This document shows, piece after piece, positions 35,171 to 44,456 of a DNA stretch of 64,000 bases. The stretch spans positions 1 through 64,000 of the forward strand of contig NZ_JACEIB010000001.1 of the NCBI RefSeq assembly GCF_013778325.1, written 5' to 3'. This DNA comes from Sphingomonas chungangi (GTDB lineage: Bacteria > Pseudomonadota > Alphaproteobacteria > Sphingomonadales > Sphingomonadaceae). The notes beneath the pieces were generated by a model that made no database searches, had not been told where the DNA came from, and saw only the letters and a list, made by a program, of their open reading frames with translations. How positions within the stretch are numbered: position 1 is the stretch's first letter; each line of letters begins with the position of its first letter. Both the position numbers and the translations under genes were made by a program.

Positions 35171-36136
35171 ATGAACGCTCATGCGCACGACCACGATCAT
35201 GGCCACGACCATCACGGTCATGACCACGGCCACCATCACCATGGCCCGGGTGGCCACCATGATCACGCCGCTGGTGCCAGCGCCAACCGCATCGCCATCG
35301 CGCTCGCGCTTAACCTGTCGGTGCTGGGTGCCGAGCTCTTCGGCGCCTGGTATTTCGGCAGCCTCGCGTTGCTGTCCGACGCGGCGCACATGTTCACCGA
35401 TGCCGCCGGGCTCGCCATCGCGCTGGCGGCGCTCGCCATCGCCAAGCGCCCGGCCGACGACAAGCGTTCGTTCGGATACCGCCGCTTCGAGATCCTCGCC
35501 GCCGCCTTCAACGCGGTGCTTCTGTTCGTCGTCGGCGGCTTCGTGCTGGTGGAGGGCGTGCGCCGCTTCTTCGATCCGGTGCCGGTCGCCTCGTTCGGCA
35601 TGATGGCGGTGGCGGGCCTCGCGCTGGTCGCCAACATCGCCGCGATGGCGGTGCTGTCGGGCGGGCGCGGCCACTCGATGGCGGTGAAGGGCGCCTATCT
35701 GGAGGTGATGGCCGATGCGCTCGGCGCGCTGGCGGTGATCGTCGGCGCCGGCTTAATCTATCTGACCAAACAGCAATGGCTCGATCCACTGATTGGCATC
35801 GGCATCGCGCTATGGGTGCTGCCACGCACTTGGTCGCTGCTGCGCGACACCACGCAGATCCTGCTCGAAGGCGTTCCCGCACGTCTGTCGCTCAATGAGG
35901 TGCGCGAGGCATTGGCGGAGCACGAGGGCGTCGGCGGCGTGCACGATCTTCATCTCTGGTCGCTGGCTGGAGACGACGCATCGCTCACCGCGCACGTCGA
36001 GCTGGTCGAAAATGCGGAACCGGAAGGCGTGCGGGTGGCTTTGATCCGGATGCTGGACGAGCGCTTCTCGGTTCGCCATGTGACTCTCCAGCTCGAGCAA
36101 GGGCCGTGCTGCGAGACGGGGCATCTGCATCCATGA
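35171..36136 (+). CDS. Cation diffusion facilitator (CzcD/ZitB-like) with His-rich N-terminus
   Basis: The 321-residue inner-membrane protein starts with about 35 residues very rich in His and Asp, followed by six membrane helices and a C-terminal metal-binding cytoplasmic domain. Helix 2 carries the transport-site pair His73/Asp77 (AHMFTD). Helix 5, which has HxxxD in most Zn transporters, reads Glu178-VMA-Asp182. The family exports Zn, Cd or Co by proton antiport. AAGGGGC precedes the ATG. The gene overlaps the DUF952 gene by ATGA. Confidence 0.93.
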   Translation: MNAHAHDHDHGHDHHGHDHGHHHHGPGGHHDHAAGASANRIAIALALNLSVLGAELFGAWYFGSLALLSDAAHMFTDAAGLAIALAALAIAKRPADDKRSFGYRRFEILAAAFNAVLLFVVGGFVLVEGVRRFFDPVPVASFGMMAVAGLALVANIAAMAVLSGGRGHSMAVKGAYLEVMADALGALAVIVGAGLIYLTKQQWLDPLIGIGIALWVLPRTWSLLRDTTQILLEGVPARLSLNEVREALAEHEGVGGVHDLHLWSLAGDDASLTAHVELVENAEPEGVRVALIRMLDERFSVRHVTLQLEQGPCCETGHLHP

Positions 36137-36444
36137 CCAAGGCGTACAAGATCCTGACGGCGGGCCAGTGGGCGGCATGGCAGGATCGCGGCGAGTTCGC
36201 TGGCGCGCCGATCGACATCGAGGACGGTTACATCCACCTCTCCGCCGCCGAGCAAGTGGCGGAGACGCACGCCAAGCATTTCGAGGGGCTGCACGATCTG
36301 GTGCTGGCCGAGGTCGATCTCGATCAACTGGGCGATGCGGTGGTGTGGGAGCCGTCGCGTGGCGGCCAGCTCTTTCCGCATGTCTACGGCACGATCCCGC
36401 TGAACGCAGTCATGGATGCCCGAGTGATCCCCGACGCGGATTAA
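36133..36444 (+). CDS. DUF952 family protein
   Basis: The 103-residue protein matches DUF952 (AYKILTAGQWAAWQDRGEFAGAP..DGYIHLSAAEQVAET, ending in a VYGTIPL strand), a small alpha/beta fold of unknown function sometimes called glutathione-S-transferase-like. It overlaps the cation transporter stop by ATGA, so the two are translationally coupled, but a functional link is not established. Its stop codon overlaps that of convergent spoT. Confidence 0.88.
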   Translation: MTKAYKILTAGQWAAWQDRGEFAGAPIDIEDGYIHLSAAEQVAETHAKHFEGLHDLVLAEVDLDQLGDAVVWEPSRGGQLFPHVYGTIPLNAVMDARVIPDAD

Positions 36445-38564
36445 GCCGCCTCCCATCTCTCCTCTTCACCGATCCGGATCCGTTCCGCCTGGCTCACCGC
36501 ATCGGCCGCGCGGAGCGCCGCAAGAATCCGCATCAGGTGAGCCAGATCGTGCACCTCCAGATCGACATGGAAGGTATGGAAGCTCGAATCGCGGTGGACC
36601 AGCGACAGATTGAGGATGTTCGCGGCATGCTGGCCGAGGATTCCCGCCATCGTCGCGAGCGATCCCGGCTCGTTGCGGATGATCACGGCTAGCCGCGCGG
36701 TGCCGCCGTCGGACTGGTCACCCCAGGCGAGATCGACCCAATCGGCATCCTCGGGTCCAGCGGCCAAGGTCGGGCAGTCGATGGCGTGCACCTCCGCCGG
36801 AGCATCCGGTCGGCGGAGCCCGACGATGCGATCGCCCGGCACGGGATGGCAGCAATCGGCGAGACGGAAGGCGACGCCCGGCGTCAGGCCCTTGATCGAA
36901 ACCTTGTCGCGTCGGGGCACCGGGCGTGATCCGGCCTCGGCACCGGGCATCAGGGCCTCTGCCACCGCCGCATCGTCGATGGTGCGGCGCGCGATCGCCT
37001 CCATCAGCGCATTCTCGTCGCCGAGATGGAGCCGCTTCACCGCCTCGGCCAGCGCATCGGGCTTGAGCGGCGCGGGCAGGCGGGAGACGATCTCGTCGTA
37101 GAATTTGCGGCCGAGCGCGATCAGCTCGACGCGCTCCTTCTGGCGGACGAAGCGGCGAAGCGTCGCCTTGGCCTTGCCCGTGACGACGAAGTTCATCCAC
37201 TCCGGCTGCGGCTTCTGCGCGGCGGATTTCAGGATCTGGACCTGGTCGCCGTTCTGGATCGGCGTGCGCAGCGGCACCAGCCGTCCGTTGACCTTGGCGC
37301 CCACCGCCTGGTTGCCGAGATCGGTGTGGACGGCGTAGGCGAAGTCGATCGGCGTCGATCCCTTCGGCAGCTGGATCAGCTCGCCGTTCGGGGTGAAGGC
37401 GAAGATGCGATCCTGGTACATCGCCATGCGGGTGTGCTCGAGCAGCTCCTCGGGGCTGTCGGCATGGTCGAGGATCTCGACGAGGTCGCGGATCCAGCTG
37501 ACCTTGGTGCCGCCCACGTCGGCGGCGGTACCCTGCTTGTAGGCCCAGTGCGCGGCATAGCCGTATTCGGCCTGCGCGTGCATCGCCTCGGACCGGATCT
37601 GGATTTCGATCCGCACCTTCTCGTTGTGGATCACGCTGGTGTGCAGCGAACGGTAGCCGTTGCGCTTGGGCGTCGAGATATAGTCCTTGAAGCGGCCGGG
37701 CACCATCGGCCAGCGCTCGTGGACGAGGCCCAGCGCGCGATAGCATTGCTCGGTATCCGCGACGACGACGCGGAAGGCCATGACGTCGGAAAGCTGCTCG
37801 AAGCTGATGTGGCGCTCGGTCATCTTGCGCCAGATCGAATAGGGATGCTTCTCGCGCCCCGTCACCTCGGCCTGGATGCCGTGGCGGCCGAGCAGCAACG
37901 TCAAACCGGAGGCGATGCGGGCGATCCGGTCCCCGCCGCCTTCCTTCAGCTGCTCCAGCCGCTTGGTGATCGATTCGTACGCTTCGGGTTCGAGCTGCTG
38001 GAAGGCGAGCGTCTGCATCTCCTTCATGAACTCGTACATGCCCACGCGCTCGGCCAGCGGCGCGTAGATGTCCATCGTCTCCTTGGCGATGCGGCGGCGC
38101 TTGGCCTCGCTCGGGATGTAATGGAGCGTGCGCATGTTGTGCAGGCGATCGGCCAGCTTCACCAGCAGCACGCGGATGTCGTCGGACATCGCCAGCAGGA
38201 ACTTGCGCAGATTCTCGGCGGCGCGCTCGTTCTCGGACTGCGCCTCGATCTTGGAGAGCTTGGTGACGCCGTCGACCATGCGCGCGACGTTCGGGCCGAA
38301 CAGTTTCTCGATCTGCTCGGGCGTCGCCACCGTGTCCTCGATCGTGTCGTGGAGGATGGCGGTGGCGATCGTCTCGTCGTCGAGCCGGAGATCGGTCAGG
38401 ATACCCGCCACCTCGATCGGGTGGCTGTAATAGGGATCGCCTGAGGCCCGCTTCTGGCTGCCATGCGCCTGCATCGAGAAGACGTAGGCGCGGTTGATCA
38501 GCTCCTCGTCCGCCTCGGGATCGTAGCGGCGCACCCGCTCGACAAGTTCATACTGTCTCAGCAC
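36441..38564 (-). CDS. spoT: Bifunctional (p)ppGpp synthetase/hydrolase
   Basis: This is the stringent-response enzyme. In order it has the HD hydrolase domain (His48, His72, Asp73, Glu76, Asp77 all present), the synthetase domain with RFKDYISTPKRNGYRSLHT, a TGS domain (FAFTPNGELIQLPKGSTPIDF) and a C-terminal ACT domain. The RFKD form of the synthetase loop is typical of bifunctional enzymes. The usual alphaproteobacterial N-terminus MLRQYELVERV corresponds here to a GTG at 38564. An upstream TTG at 38600 would add 12 residues. Neither has a good Shine-Dalgarno. Confidence 0.93.
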   Translation of the reverse strand: MLRQYELVERVRRYDPEADEELINRAYVFSMQAHGSQKRASGDPYYSHPIEVAGILTDLRLDDETIATAILHDTIEDTVATPEQIEKLFGPNVARMVDGVTKLSKIEAQSENERAAENLRKFLLAMSDDIRVLLVKLADRLHNMRTLHYIPSEAKRRRIAKETMDIYAPLAERVGMYEFMKEMQTLAFQQLEPEAYESITKRLEQLKEGGGDRIARIASGLTLLLGRHGIQAEVTGREKHPYSIWRKMTERHISFEQLSDVMAFRVVVADTEQCYRALGLVHERWPMVPGRFKDYISTPKRNGYRSLHTSVIHNEKVRIEIQIRSEAMHAQAEYGYAAHWAYKQGTAADVGGTKVSWIRDLVEILDHADSPEELLEHTRMAMYQDRIFAFTPNGELIQLPKGSTPIDFAYAVHTDLGNQAVGAKVNGRLVPLRTPIQNGDQVQILKSAAQKPQPEWMNFVVTGKAKATLRRFVRQKERVELIALGRKFYDEIVSRLPAPLKPDALAEAVKRLHLGDENALMEAIARRTIDDAAVAEALMPGAEAGSRPVPRRDKVSIKGLTPGVAFRLADCCHPVPGDRIVGLRRPDAPAEVHAIDCPTLAAGPEDADWVDLAWGDQSDGGTARLAVIIRNEPGSLATMAGILGQHAANILNLSLVHRDSSFHTFHVDLEVHDLAHLMRILAALRAADAVSQAERIRIGEEERWEAA

Positions 38565-38603
38565 CACGGCATGATGTGGGTTTTGCGGGGTGCAAGGCAA
38601 GGC

Positions 38604-38627
38604 AAAGCGCGGCGCCGCGCGCTTTTT
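38604..38627 (+). terminator. Hairpin with T tract in the spoT/hxlR intergenic region
   Basis: AAAGCGCG at 38604-38611 pairs with CGCGCTTT at 38618-38625 and is followed by TTCTT on the plus strand. No plus-strand gene ends here. It may insulate the HxlR gene from antisense transcription out of spoT or may be accidental in GC-rich sequence. Confidence 0.3.
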
Positions 38628-38708
38628 CTTCGCGCCAGTGGCACCCGCGCGACGGCATTTGGGTTTTTACCCGACTCGCCCTATCTATAGGTACGGAGGA
38701 GAGGGACT

Positions 38709-39212
38709 TTGGAGGACAGTGACGTCATTCGCCGGATCGTGACCGGTTGCAGCCTGACCGCGGCGCTGGAGGTGGTGGGCGAGCGATGGTCCTTCATGAT
38801 CCTGCGCGGGGCCTTCAACGGCCTGGGCCATTTCGAGCAGTTCCAGTCGACGCTTGGTATCGCGCGCAACATCCTCGCCAACCGGCTCTCGCGGCTGGTG
38901 GCGCACGGGATGATGGAGCGCTGCCCCTGCACCGACGACAAGCGCAAGGTGGAATATCGCCTGACCGAGAAGGGCGAGGCTCTGATGCCGGTGCTGGTAT
39001 CGCTGCGCCAGTGGGGCGCGCGCTGGACGGCCTGTCAGCCGGCCAACACGCGGCTTGTGGACAAGCGCGACGGCTTGCCCGTTCAGGAGGTCGGCGTGCT
39101 TGCCGCCGACGGTCGCAGGCTCGGCCTGCACGACGTCAAATGGGTGGTGCTGGAGCAGGACGAGGCGGAGGTCTCGCCATCGGGAACCGGCCGCGTCGCC
39201 GCGGCCGGCTGA
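38709..39212 (+). CDS. HxlR-family transcriptional regulator
   Basis: The 167-residue protein has the HxlR-type winged helix (GCSLTAALEVVGERWSFMILRGAFNG, then a wing with KVEYRLTEKGEAL) with the family's N-terminal cysteine (Cys14). A C-terminal tail of about 50 residues is longer than the usual 110-residue form. Initiation is at TTG after GGAGGAGAGGG. Family members respond to quinones, aldehydes or other electrophiles. It is convergent with rpoZ, four bases apart; no target gene is obvious nearby. Confidence 0.88.
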   Translation: MEDSDVIRRIVTGCSLTAALEVVGERWSFMILRGAFNGLGHFEQFQSTLGIARNILANRLSRLVAHGMMERCPCTDDKRKVEYRLTEKGEALMPVLVSLRQWGARWTACQPANTRLVDKRDGLPVQEVGVLAADGRRLGLHDVKWVVLEQDEAEVSPSGTGRVAAAG

Positions 39213-39216
39213 TCAC

Positions 39217-39558
39217 TCACTCGTAATCCGGCCCGACATTCTGGTTGCGCGCCGGGGCTGCGGCGGTGAGGCGCAGCGCCTCGGCCGACTGGGCGAGCGA
39301 GCCCATCTCGTCGATCGCGTCGTCCTCGTCGATCTGCACGCGCTGCAGATTCGAGATCGCCGAATCGGACAGATGGTTCGGCGTGACCGTCTCGTCCGCG
39401 ATCTCGCGCAGCGCGACGACCGGATTCTTGTCCCGATCGCGATCGATGGTCAGCTCGGCGCCGCCCGAAATCTGGCGGGCACGGTGCGCGGCGAGCAGCA
39501 CCAGATCGAAACGGTTGGGGACCTTGTCGACGCAATCCTCGACGGTGACGCGCGCCAT
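39217..39558 (-). CDS. rpoZ: RNA polymerase omega subunit
   Basis: [28 protein letters not shown] is the conserved N-terminus of omega, which helps assemble and stabilise the beta' subunit. The 113-residue length, with an acidic tail, is normal for the group. The start is the ATG six bases after GGAG; the longer frame adds 62 unrelated residues. Nearness to spoT is common in proteobacteria, though here the HxlR gene lies between. Confidence 0.96.
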   Translation of the reverse strand: MARVTVEDCVDKVPNRFDLVLLAAHRARQISGGAELTIDRDRDKNPVVALREIADETVTPNHLSDSAISNLQRVQIDEDDAIDEMGSLAQSAEALRLTAAAPARNQNVGPDYE

Positions 39559-39682
39559 ATGGGCTCCGTAAATAGCTGGGACGGAATGTGAGATGAAGGC
39601 GGGCAGGTAGCGATAGGCTGCCATTTTGTCAATGAAAGCACGCCGGCTTGCAACCATATACCGAGGTGGCGCATCTGAGGGC

Positions 39683-40867
39683 ATGGCCACCGAAGCGGCG
39701 AAGAGCAAAGCGGACGCGAATGATCTGTTCGAGGTCGACGGCAATCGCCTGCACCTGCTGATCGACCGCGAGATCCGCCTGAAGGCGCTGCTGGACCTGA
39801 TCGGCGAGGCGCAGGCCGAGCTGCGCCTGCTCTACTACATCTTCTGGGACAATCCGGTGGGTGTACAGGTTCGTGATGCGCTGGTGGCGGCGCGTGGCCG
39901 CGGCGTGAAGGTGTCGCTGCTGGTGGATGGCTTCGGCAGCGAGCGCACGGCGGACGGCTTTTTCGAGCCGCTGCGGGATGCGGGCGGGTCGGTTTGCCGA
40001 TTCCTGCCGCGCAAGGGCCGCCGCTATCTGCTGCGCAACCATCAGAAGATCGCGCTGGCCGATGGCGGCAAGGCATTGATCGGCGGCTTCAACGTGGCCT
40101 CCGGTTATTTCGGACCGGCACCGACGGACTGGCGCGATCTCGGCATGCTGGTGGAAGGGCCGGCGGCCGGGCATCTTGAAGGCTATTTCGACATGGTCTT
40201 CGGCTGGGCGCACGAACCTAAGGCGAAGATGCGAGACCTGACTCGTGGCCTGAGGCGCTACAGCCAGAAACGCGGGCAGCTACGCTGGCTGTTCGGCGGG
40301 CCGACCCAGCGGCTTTCGCCCTGGACGCGTGCATTGAAAAGCGACATCGGCAAGAGTCGCCGGCTCGATATCATCGCTGCCTATTTCGCACCGAACCCCG
40401 GTACGCTGCGCCGCATTGGCCGGCTGGCGCAGCGCGGTACGCTGCGGATCATCTCGGCGGCGCATTCGGACAATACGATGACGATCGCAGCGGCGCGCAA
40501 CTGCTACGTGCGCCTGCTCCGGCGCAGCGCGCAGATCTGGGAATATCAGCCGCAAAAGCTGCACACCAAGCTCTTCGTCGCGGACGACGTGAGCTATATC
40601 GGCTCGTCCAACTTCGACATGCGCAGCCTCTACATCAACTGTGAGATCATGCTGCGGATCGAGGACAGGGCGCTCGCCGATCGGCTGCATCGCCATTTCG
40701 AGGACGAGACGGACCAGTCTCGCGAGGCGAGCCTGGAGTTGCTTCGGGAGCGGGCAGGCTGGTGGATGCGCGCCAAATGGAAGCTCGCCTACTTCCTGGT
40801 GGCGGTGTTGGACTATACCGTCACGCGCCGCCTGAACTTCCGCAATCCCGGCGCCGAAATTACCTGA
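39683..40867 (+). CDS. Phospholipase D-superfamily protein, cardiolipin synthase-like
   Basis: The 394-residue protein carries two HKD motifs: [18 protein letters not shown] in the first half and [17 protein letters not shown] in the second. This is the layout of cardiolipin synthases, which join two phosphatidylglycerols. There is no pair of N-terminal membrane helices as in ClsA; a short hydrophobic stretch near the C-terminus ([13 protein letters not shown]) may touch the membrane. It faces the methyltransferase gene, three bases from its stop. Confidence 0.85.
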   Translation: MATEAAKSKADANDLFEVDGNRLHLLIDREIRLKALLDLIGEAQAELRLLYYIFWDNPVGVQVRDALVAARGRGVKVSLLVDGFGSERTADGFFEPLRDAGGSVCRFLPRKGRRYLLRNHQKIALADGGKALIGGFNVASGYFGPAPTDWRDLGMLVEGPAAGHLEGYFDMVFGWAHEPKAKMRDLTRGLRRYSQKRGQLRWLFGGPTQRLSPWTRALKSDIGKSRRLDIIAAYFAPNPGTLRRIGRLAQRGTLRIISAAHSDNTMTIAAARNCYVRLLRRSAQIWEYQPQKLHTKLFVADDVSYIGSSNFDMRSLYINCEIMLRIEDRALADRLHRHFEDETDQSREASLELLRERAGWWMRAKWKLAYFLVAVLDYTVTRRLNFRNPGAEIT

Positions 40868-40870
40868 CGG

Positions 40871-41482
40871 TCAGTCCTTGTGGAACCACCAGAGCTGGGC
40901 AGGCGGCACGTTCCAGAACTCGAATTCCTGATCGACACGGGCAAAGAATGGCTCGACGATCGAGCGGACCTTCGGGCGGAACTGATAGACCATGAAGGTG
41001 CCGCCAGGCCTGAGCGCCTCGGCCGTCGCTTTGGCGATGGCCGGCCCAACGCCGGCAGGCAGGGTCGTGAAAGGCAGGCCGGAAATCGCGTAATCGGCTT
41101 TCCCGAAGCCGAGCTGGCCCAGGATATCGTTCACGTCCGCAGCAGAGCCGTTGACGATCTGGAGTCGCGAATCCGGGATCGACCGCTTCAGATAGTCGCA
41201 GAAATCAGGGTTGGTATCGATCGCCACCAGCGTCGCGTCGGGCGCCAGGCGCTCGAGGATCGGGCGTGTGAAGGTACCCACGCCCGGGCCATATTCGACG
41301 ATCAGATTGGTGCTCGCCCAATCGACGGGCGCCAGCATCCGGTCGATCGTTGCCCTGGAAGACGGGATGATCGAGCCGACCATCACCGGATGCTTGAGGA
41401 AGCCCCGGAAGAACATCGCCATGGGGCCGAGCATGCCCTTACGCTTGCGATACGCGGCCTGCTCCGCCGAAAAACCGGTCAT
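40871..41482 (-). CDS. SAM-dependent methyltransferase, phospholipid N-methyltransferase (PmtA)-like
   Basis: The 203-residue class I methyltransferase has the SAM motif VEYGPGVGTFTRPIL and a membrane-facing N-terminus with FFRGFLKHPVMVGSIIPSS. Both are typical of the PmtA enzymes of alphaproteobacteria that convert phosphatidylethanolamine to phosphatidylcholine. The start is the ATG after GGAGAGAAC, 15 codons inside the longer frame. Membership in the related rRNA dimethylase superfamily without lipid activity cannot be excluded. Its neighbour is a cardiolipin synthase-like gene. Confidence 0.8.
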   Translation of the reverse strand: MTGFSAEQAAYRKRKGMLGPMAMFFRGFLKHPVMVGSIIPSSRATIDRMLAPVDWASTNLIVEYGPGVGTFTRPILERLAPDATLVAIDTNPDFCDYLKRSIPDSRLQIVNGSAADVNDILGQLGFGKADYAISGLPFTTLPAGVGPAIAKATAEALRPGGTFMVYQFRPKVRSIVEPFFARVDQEFEFWNVPPAQLWWFHKD

Positions 41483-41670
41483 GTTCTCTCCAACCCAGGG
41501 CCCGGCACTCGTCGAACACCCTCGCATGCAGCGTTGGCAAGCCCGCGCCCTGAAGGCAAGCCTTCGTGACGAAGAAGCGACTATGCGGTTTCAGAGCCGT
41601 GTCCGGCAAGTGACGGTATCGGCGGAATTTCCGCTTCATCGCGGGCGCGGGCCGGTCTATCCCGCCTGGC

Positions 41671-42006
41671 ATGTTCAGCCCTCCTCCCGGCGCGATTGCG
41701 GTGATCTTCCTGTCGGGGCGAAGCGCTGCCGATCCGGAAGGCTACGGGGAAGCGGCGGCGGCGATGGAACTCGCCGCCTCGCGGATGGACGGCTATCTCG
41801 GCATCGATTCTACGCGTGACGGGGACGGCGTCGGCATTACGATCAGCTGGTGGCGGGACGAGGCGGCGGCGCTTTCTTGGCGCGACGATCCCGACCACGC
41901 GCGTATCCGCGACTCCGGCCGGGCGGTCTGGTACGACTGGTATCGCGTGATCGTCGCGACGGTCGACCGCGCCTATGGCTGGACGCGGCCGACCGGCGAC
42001 GACTGA
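41671..42006 (+). CDS. Antibiotic biosynthesis monooxygenase (ABM) domain protein
   Basis: The 111-residue protein has the ferredoxin-like ABM fold signature: a strand IAVIFLSGR, a helix with MELAASRMDGYLGIDS, then GITISWWRDEAAALSWRDDPDH and a final helix with YDWYRVIVATV. Members include haem-degrading and quinol monooxygenases, but many are uncharacterised. No strong Shine-Dalgarno is visible. The 188-bp gap before it holds nothing recognisable. It is convergent with the CDC48 gene, four bases apart. Confidence 0.82.
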   Translation: MFSPPPGAIAVIFLSGRSAADPEGYGEAAAAMELAASRMDGYLGIDSTRDGDGVGITISWWRDEAAALSWRDDPDHARIRDSGRAVWYDWYRVIVATVDRAYGWTRPTGDD

Positions 42007-42010
42007 CGGA

Positions 42011-44311
42011 TCAATCCTCGCGCGGCTTGAACATGCCGGGCGAGACGAAGCCGATCGGCTCCAGCGCCATGGCGTCCTGCTTCAGCCGCGCCGCCATCTG
42101 CTCGTATTCACGCTCCATCTCGGGCGTGACGGAGGCCCTGGTCTCATCCAGCGCCCTCTCGAAATCGGCCATGGTGACGTCCTTGGCCTCCAGCGAGGTG
42201 CGCAAGGCGATCAGGCCGGCGCGTCGGGTGAGGTCCTCCAGGTCGGCGCCGGTGAAGCGATCGGTCCGCGTCGCCAGCGCGTCGAGATCGACGTCGCCGG
42301 CCAGCGGCATCTTGGCCGTATGGATGCCGAGGATATGCCGCCGGCCCTTCTCGTCGGGCACCGACACATAGACCAGCTCGTCGAACCGGCCCGGCCGCAG
42401 CAGCGCCGGATCGACGAGATTGGGCCGATTGGTCGCGCCGATCACCACGACCGATTGCAATTCCTCCAGTCCGTCCATCTCGGCGAGGATGGTGTTGACC
42501 ACCCGCTCCGTCACCGCCGGCTCGCCCAGGCCTCCGCCACGCGCGGGGACAAGGCTGTCGAGCTCGTCGATGAAGATCACGGTCGGCGCCACCTGCCGCG
42601 CACGGGCGAACAGCCGCGCGATCTGCTGCTCGCTCTCGCCATACCATTTGGAGAGCAGGTCGCTCGATTTGGTGGCGATGAAGTTCGCCTCCGCCTCGCG
42701 CGCTACCGCCTTGGCGAGCAAGGTCTTGCCGGTGCCGGGCGGGCCGTAGAGCAGGAAACCCTTGGCCGCGCGGATGCCCATCCTACGGAAGGCGTCGGGA
42801 TGCTTGAGCGGCAGCTCCACGCCCTCCCGCAGCTTCTCGCGCGCGGTGTCGAGGCCGCCGACATCGTCCCAGCCGACGTTCGGCGCCTGCACCATCACCT
42901 CGCGCATGGCGGAGGGCTGGACGCGCTTCAGAGCCTCCAGGAAGTCCTCGCGGGTGACGCTGAGCTCCTCCAGCACCTCGGGCGGGATAGTGCGCTCTTC
43001 GAGGTTGAGCTTGGGCATGATCCGTCGCACCGCCTCGATCGCTGCCTCGCGGCACAGCGCGGCGAGATCGGCACCCACGAAGCCGTAGGTGGTGCGCGCC
43101 AGCTCCTTGAGGTCCACCTTGTCGCCGAGCGGCATGCCGCGCGTGTGGATGCCCAGGATCTCGCGGCGGCCGCGCTCGTCCGGCACGCCGATCACGATCT
43201 CGCGATCGAAGCGGCCGGGACGGCGCAGCGCCTCATCGATCGCCTCGGGCCGGTTGGTGGCGGCGATGACGACGAGGTTCACCCGTTTCTCCAGCCCGTC
43301 CATCAGCGTCAGCAGCTGCGCGACGAGCCGTTTTTCGGCCTCGCCCTGCACCTGGCCGCGCTTGGGCGCGATCGAATCGATCTCGTCGATGAAGACGATC
43401 GAGGGCGCGGCCTTGGTCGCCTCCTCGAACACTTGGCGCAGCCGCTGCTCACTCTCGCCATAGGCCGATCCCATGATCTCGGGGCCGGCGATGTGGAAGA
43501 ATTCGGCGTCGCTCTCGTTGGCGACGGCGCGGGCGAGGCGCGTCTTGCCGGTGCCGGGCGGGCCGTGGAGCAGCACGCCCTTGGGCGGCTCGACGCCGAG
43601 ACGCTCGAACAGTTCGGGATAGCGCAGCGGCAACTCGACCATCTCGCGAATCTGGTCGATCGTGTCGCCGAGGCCGCCCAGATCGTCGTAGGTCACGTCG
43701 GCGCGGCGGGCCTCCTTGGGCTCCTCATATTCCGCGCGCAACTCGACTTCGGTATTCTGGTCGATATGGACGATGCCCTTGGGCGTTGTGGAGACGACGA
43801 CCAGCCGGATTTCCTGCAGCGAGTAAGCGGGGCGATTGAGCATCTGGCGCAGCTGCGGCGGCAGATCCTCCTGCGTTACGCGCTGCTGGCCGGTGGTGGC
43901 GACGACGTCGCCCGCCGTGATCGGCTTCATCTGGAAGCTGCGCTTGAGCGCGGCGCCCGATCCCTGCAGGCGGAGATTCTGCTGCGCCGGCGCGAACACG
44001 ACACGCTGCGCGGGCTTCGATTCGGCCTTGCGGACCTCGACGAAGTCACCCGAGCCGACGCCGGCATTGGCGCGCTGGAGACCGTCGAGGCGCAGGATGT
44101 CGAGACCTTCGTCCTCGGGATAAGGCTGGACGGCGCGCGCCGGGGTGGAGCGCTTGCCGACGATCTCGACGACGTCGCCCTCCACCACGCCCAGCGTCTG
44201 CATCGCGCCGCGCGGCAGGCGTGCGAGGCCATGCCCGCTGTCGTCGGGTCGCGCATTGGCGACCTGCAGGCGCGCGGCCTTGGTCTGATCGAGTGTCTCG
44301 GCGTCGGCCAT
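42011..44311 (-). CDS. CDC48/p97-type AAA ATPase
   Basis: The 766-residue protein has the VAT/CDC48 N-domain (about 10-190) and two AAA modules. D1 has Walker A HGPPGTGKT (249-257) and Walker B IVFIDEIDSI. D2 has YGPPGTGKT and VIFIDELDSL, each with NRP sensor motifs and RPGRFD arginine fingers. It would form a hexameric unfoldase for proteins. This family is universal in archaea and eukaryotes and patchy in bacteria. The start is the ATG after GGAGCGGG; the longer frame reads through a terminator and is not real. Its bacterial partners are unknown. Confidence 0.93.
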   Translation of the reverse strand: MADAETLDQTKAARLQVANARPDDSGHGLARLPRGAMQTLGVVEGDVVEIVGKRSTPARAVQPYPEDEGLDILRLDGLQRANAGVGSGDFVEVRKAESKPAQRVVFAPAQQNLRLQGSGAALKRSFQMKPITAGDVVATTGQQRVTQEDLPPQLRQMLNRPAYSLQEIRLVVVSTTPKGIVHIDQNTEVELRAEYEEPKEARRADVTYDDLGGLGDTIDQIREMVELPLRYPELFERLGVEPPKGVLLHGPPGTGKTRLARAVANESDAEFFHIAGPEIMGSAYGESEQRLRQVFEEATKAAPSIVFIDEIDSIAPKRGQVQGEAEKRLVAQLLTLMDGLEKRVNLVVIAATNRPEAIDEALRRPGRFDREIVIGVPDERGRREILGIHTRGMPLGDKVDLKELARTTYGFVGADLAALCREAAIEAVRRIMPKLNLEERTIPPEVLEELSVTREDFLEALKRVQPSAMREVMVQAPNVGWDDVGGLDTAREKLREGVELPLKHPDAFRRMGIRAAKGFLLYGPPGTGKTLLAKAVAREAEANFIATKSSDLLSKWYGESEQQIARLFARARQVAPTVIFIDELDSLVPARGGGLGEPAVTERVVNTILAEMDGLEELQSVVVIGATNRPNLVDPALLRPGRFDELVYVSVPDEKGRRHILGIHTAKMPLAGDVDLDALATRTDRFTGADLEDLTRRAGLIALRTSLEAKDVTMADFERALDETRASVTPEMEREYEQMAARLKQDAMALEPIGFVSPGMFKPRED

Positions 44312-44389
44312 CGTTCCCGCTCCGTTATGGTTGGAGGCCCCGGAAACATAGGCAACGCACGTCGCTTCTGCGAGTGGCAGGCGGCGGAT

Positions 44390-44418
44390 AAAAAAAAGGC
44401 CGCCCCGAAGGACGGCCT
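44390..44418 (-). terminator. Strong intrinsic terminator on the minus strand
   Basis: On the minus strand AGGCCGTCC pairs with GGGCGGCCT around a TTCG tetraloop (nine pairs, one G-U) and is followed at once by eight T residues (A run at 44390-44397 on the plus strand). This is a textbook factor-independent terminator. It lies upstream of the minus-strand CDC48 gene rather than after a gene. Confidence 0.85.
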
Positions 44419-44456
44419 GAAGTTTTAGGAGAGGATGCCTGAAAGGCAGGTTCGTT

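Noticed and set aside
35180-35270. Tandem-looking repeats of CATGACCACG type at the start of the cation transporter
   Set aside because: They encode the His-rich metal-binding tail and are explained by amino-acid composition, not by a DNA repeat element.
41975-44428. 817-codon plus-strand open frame opposite the CDC48 gene
   Set aside because: The minus strand has both Walker motifs and AAA signatures; the plus-strand translation shows no domain.
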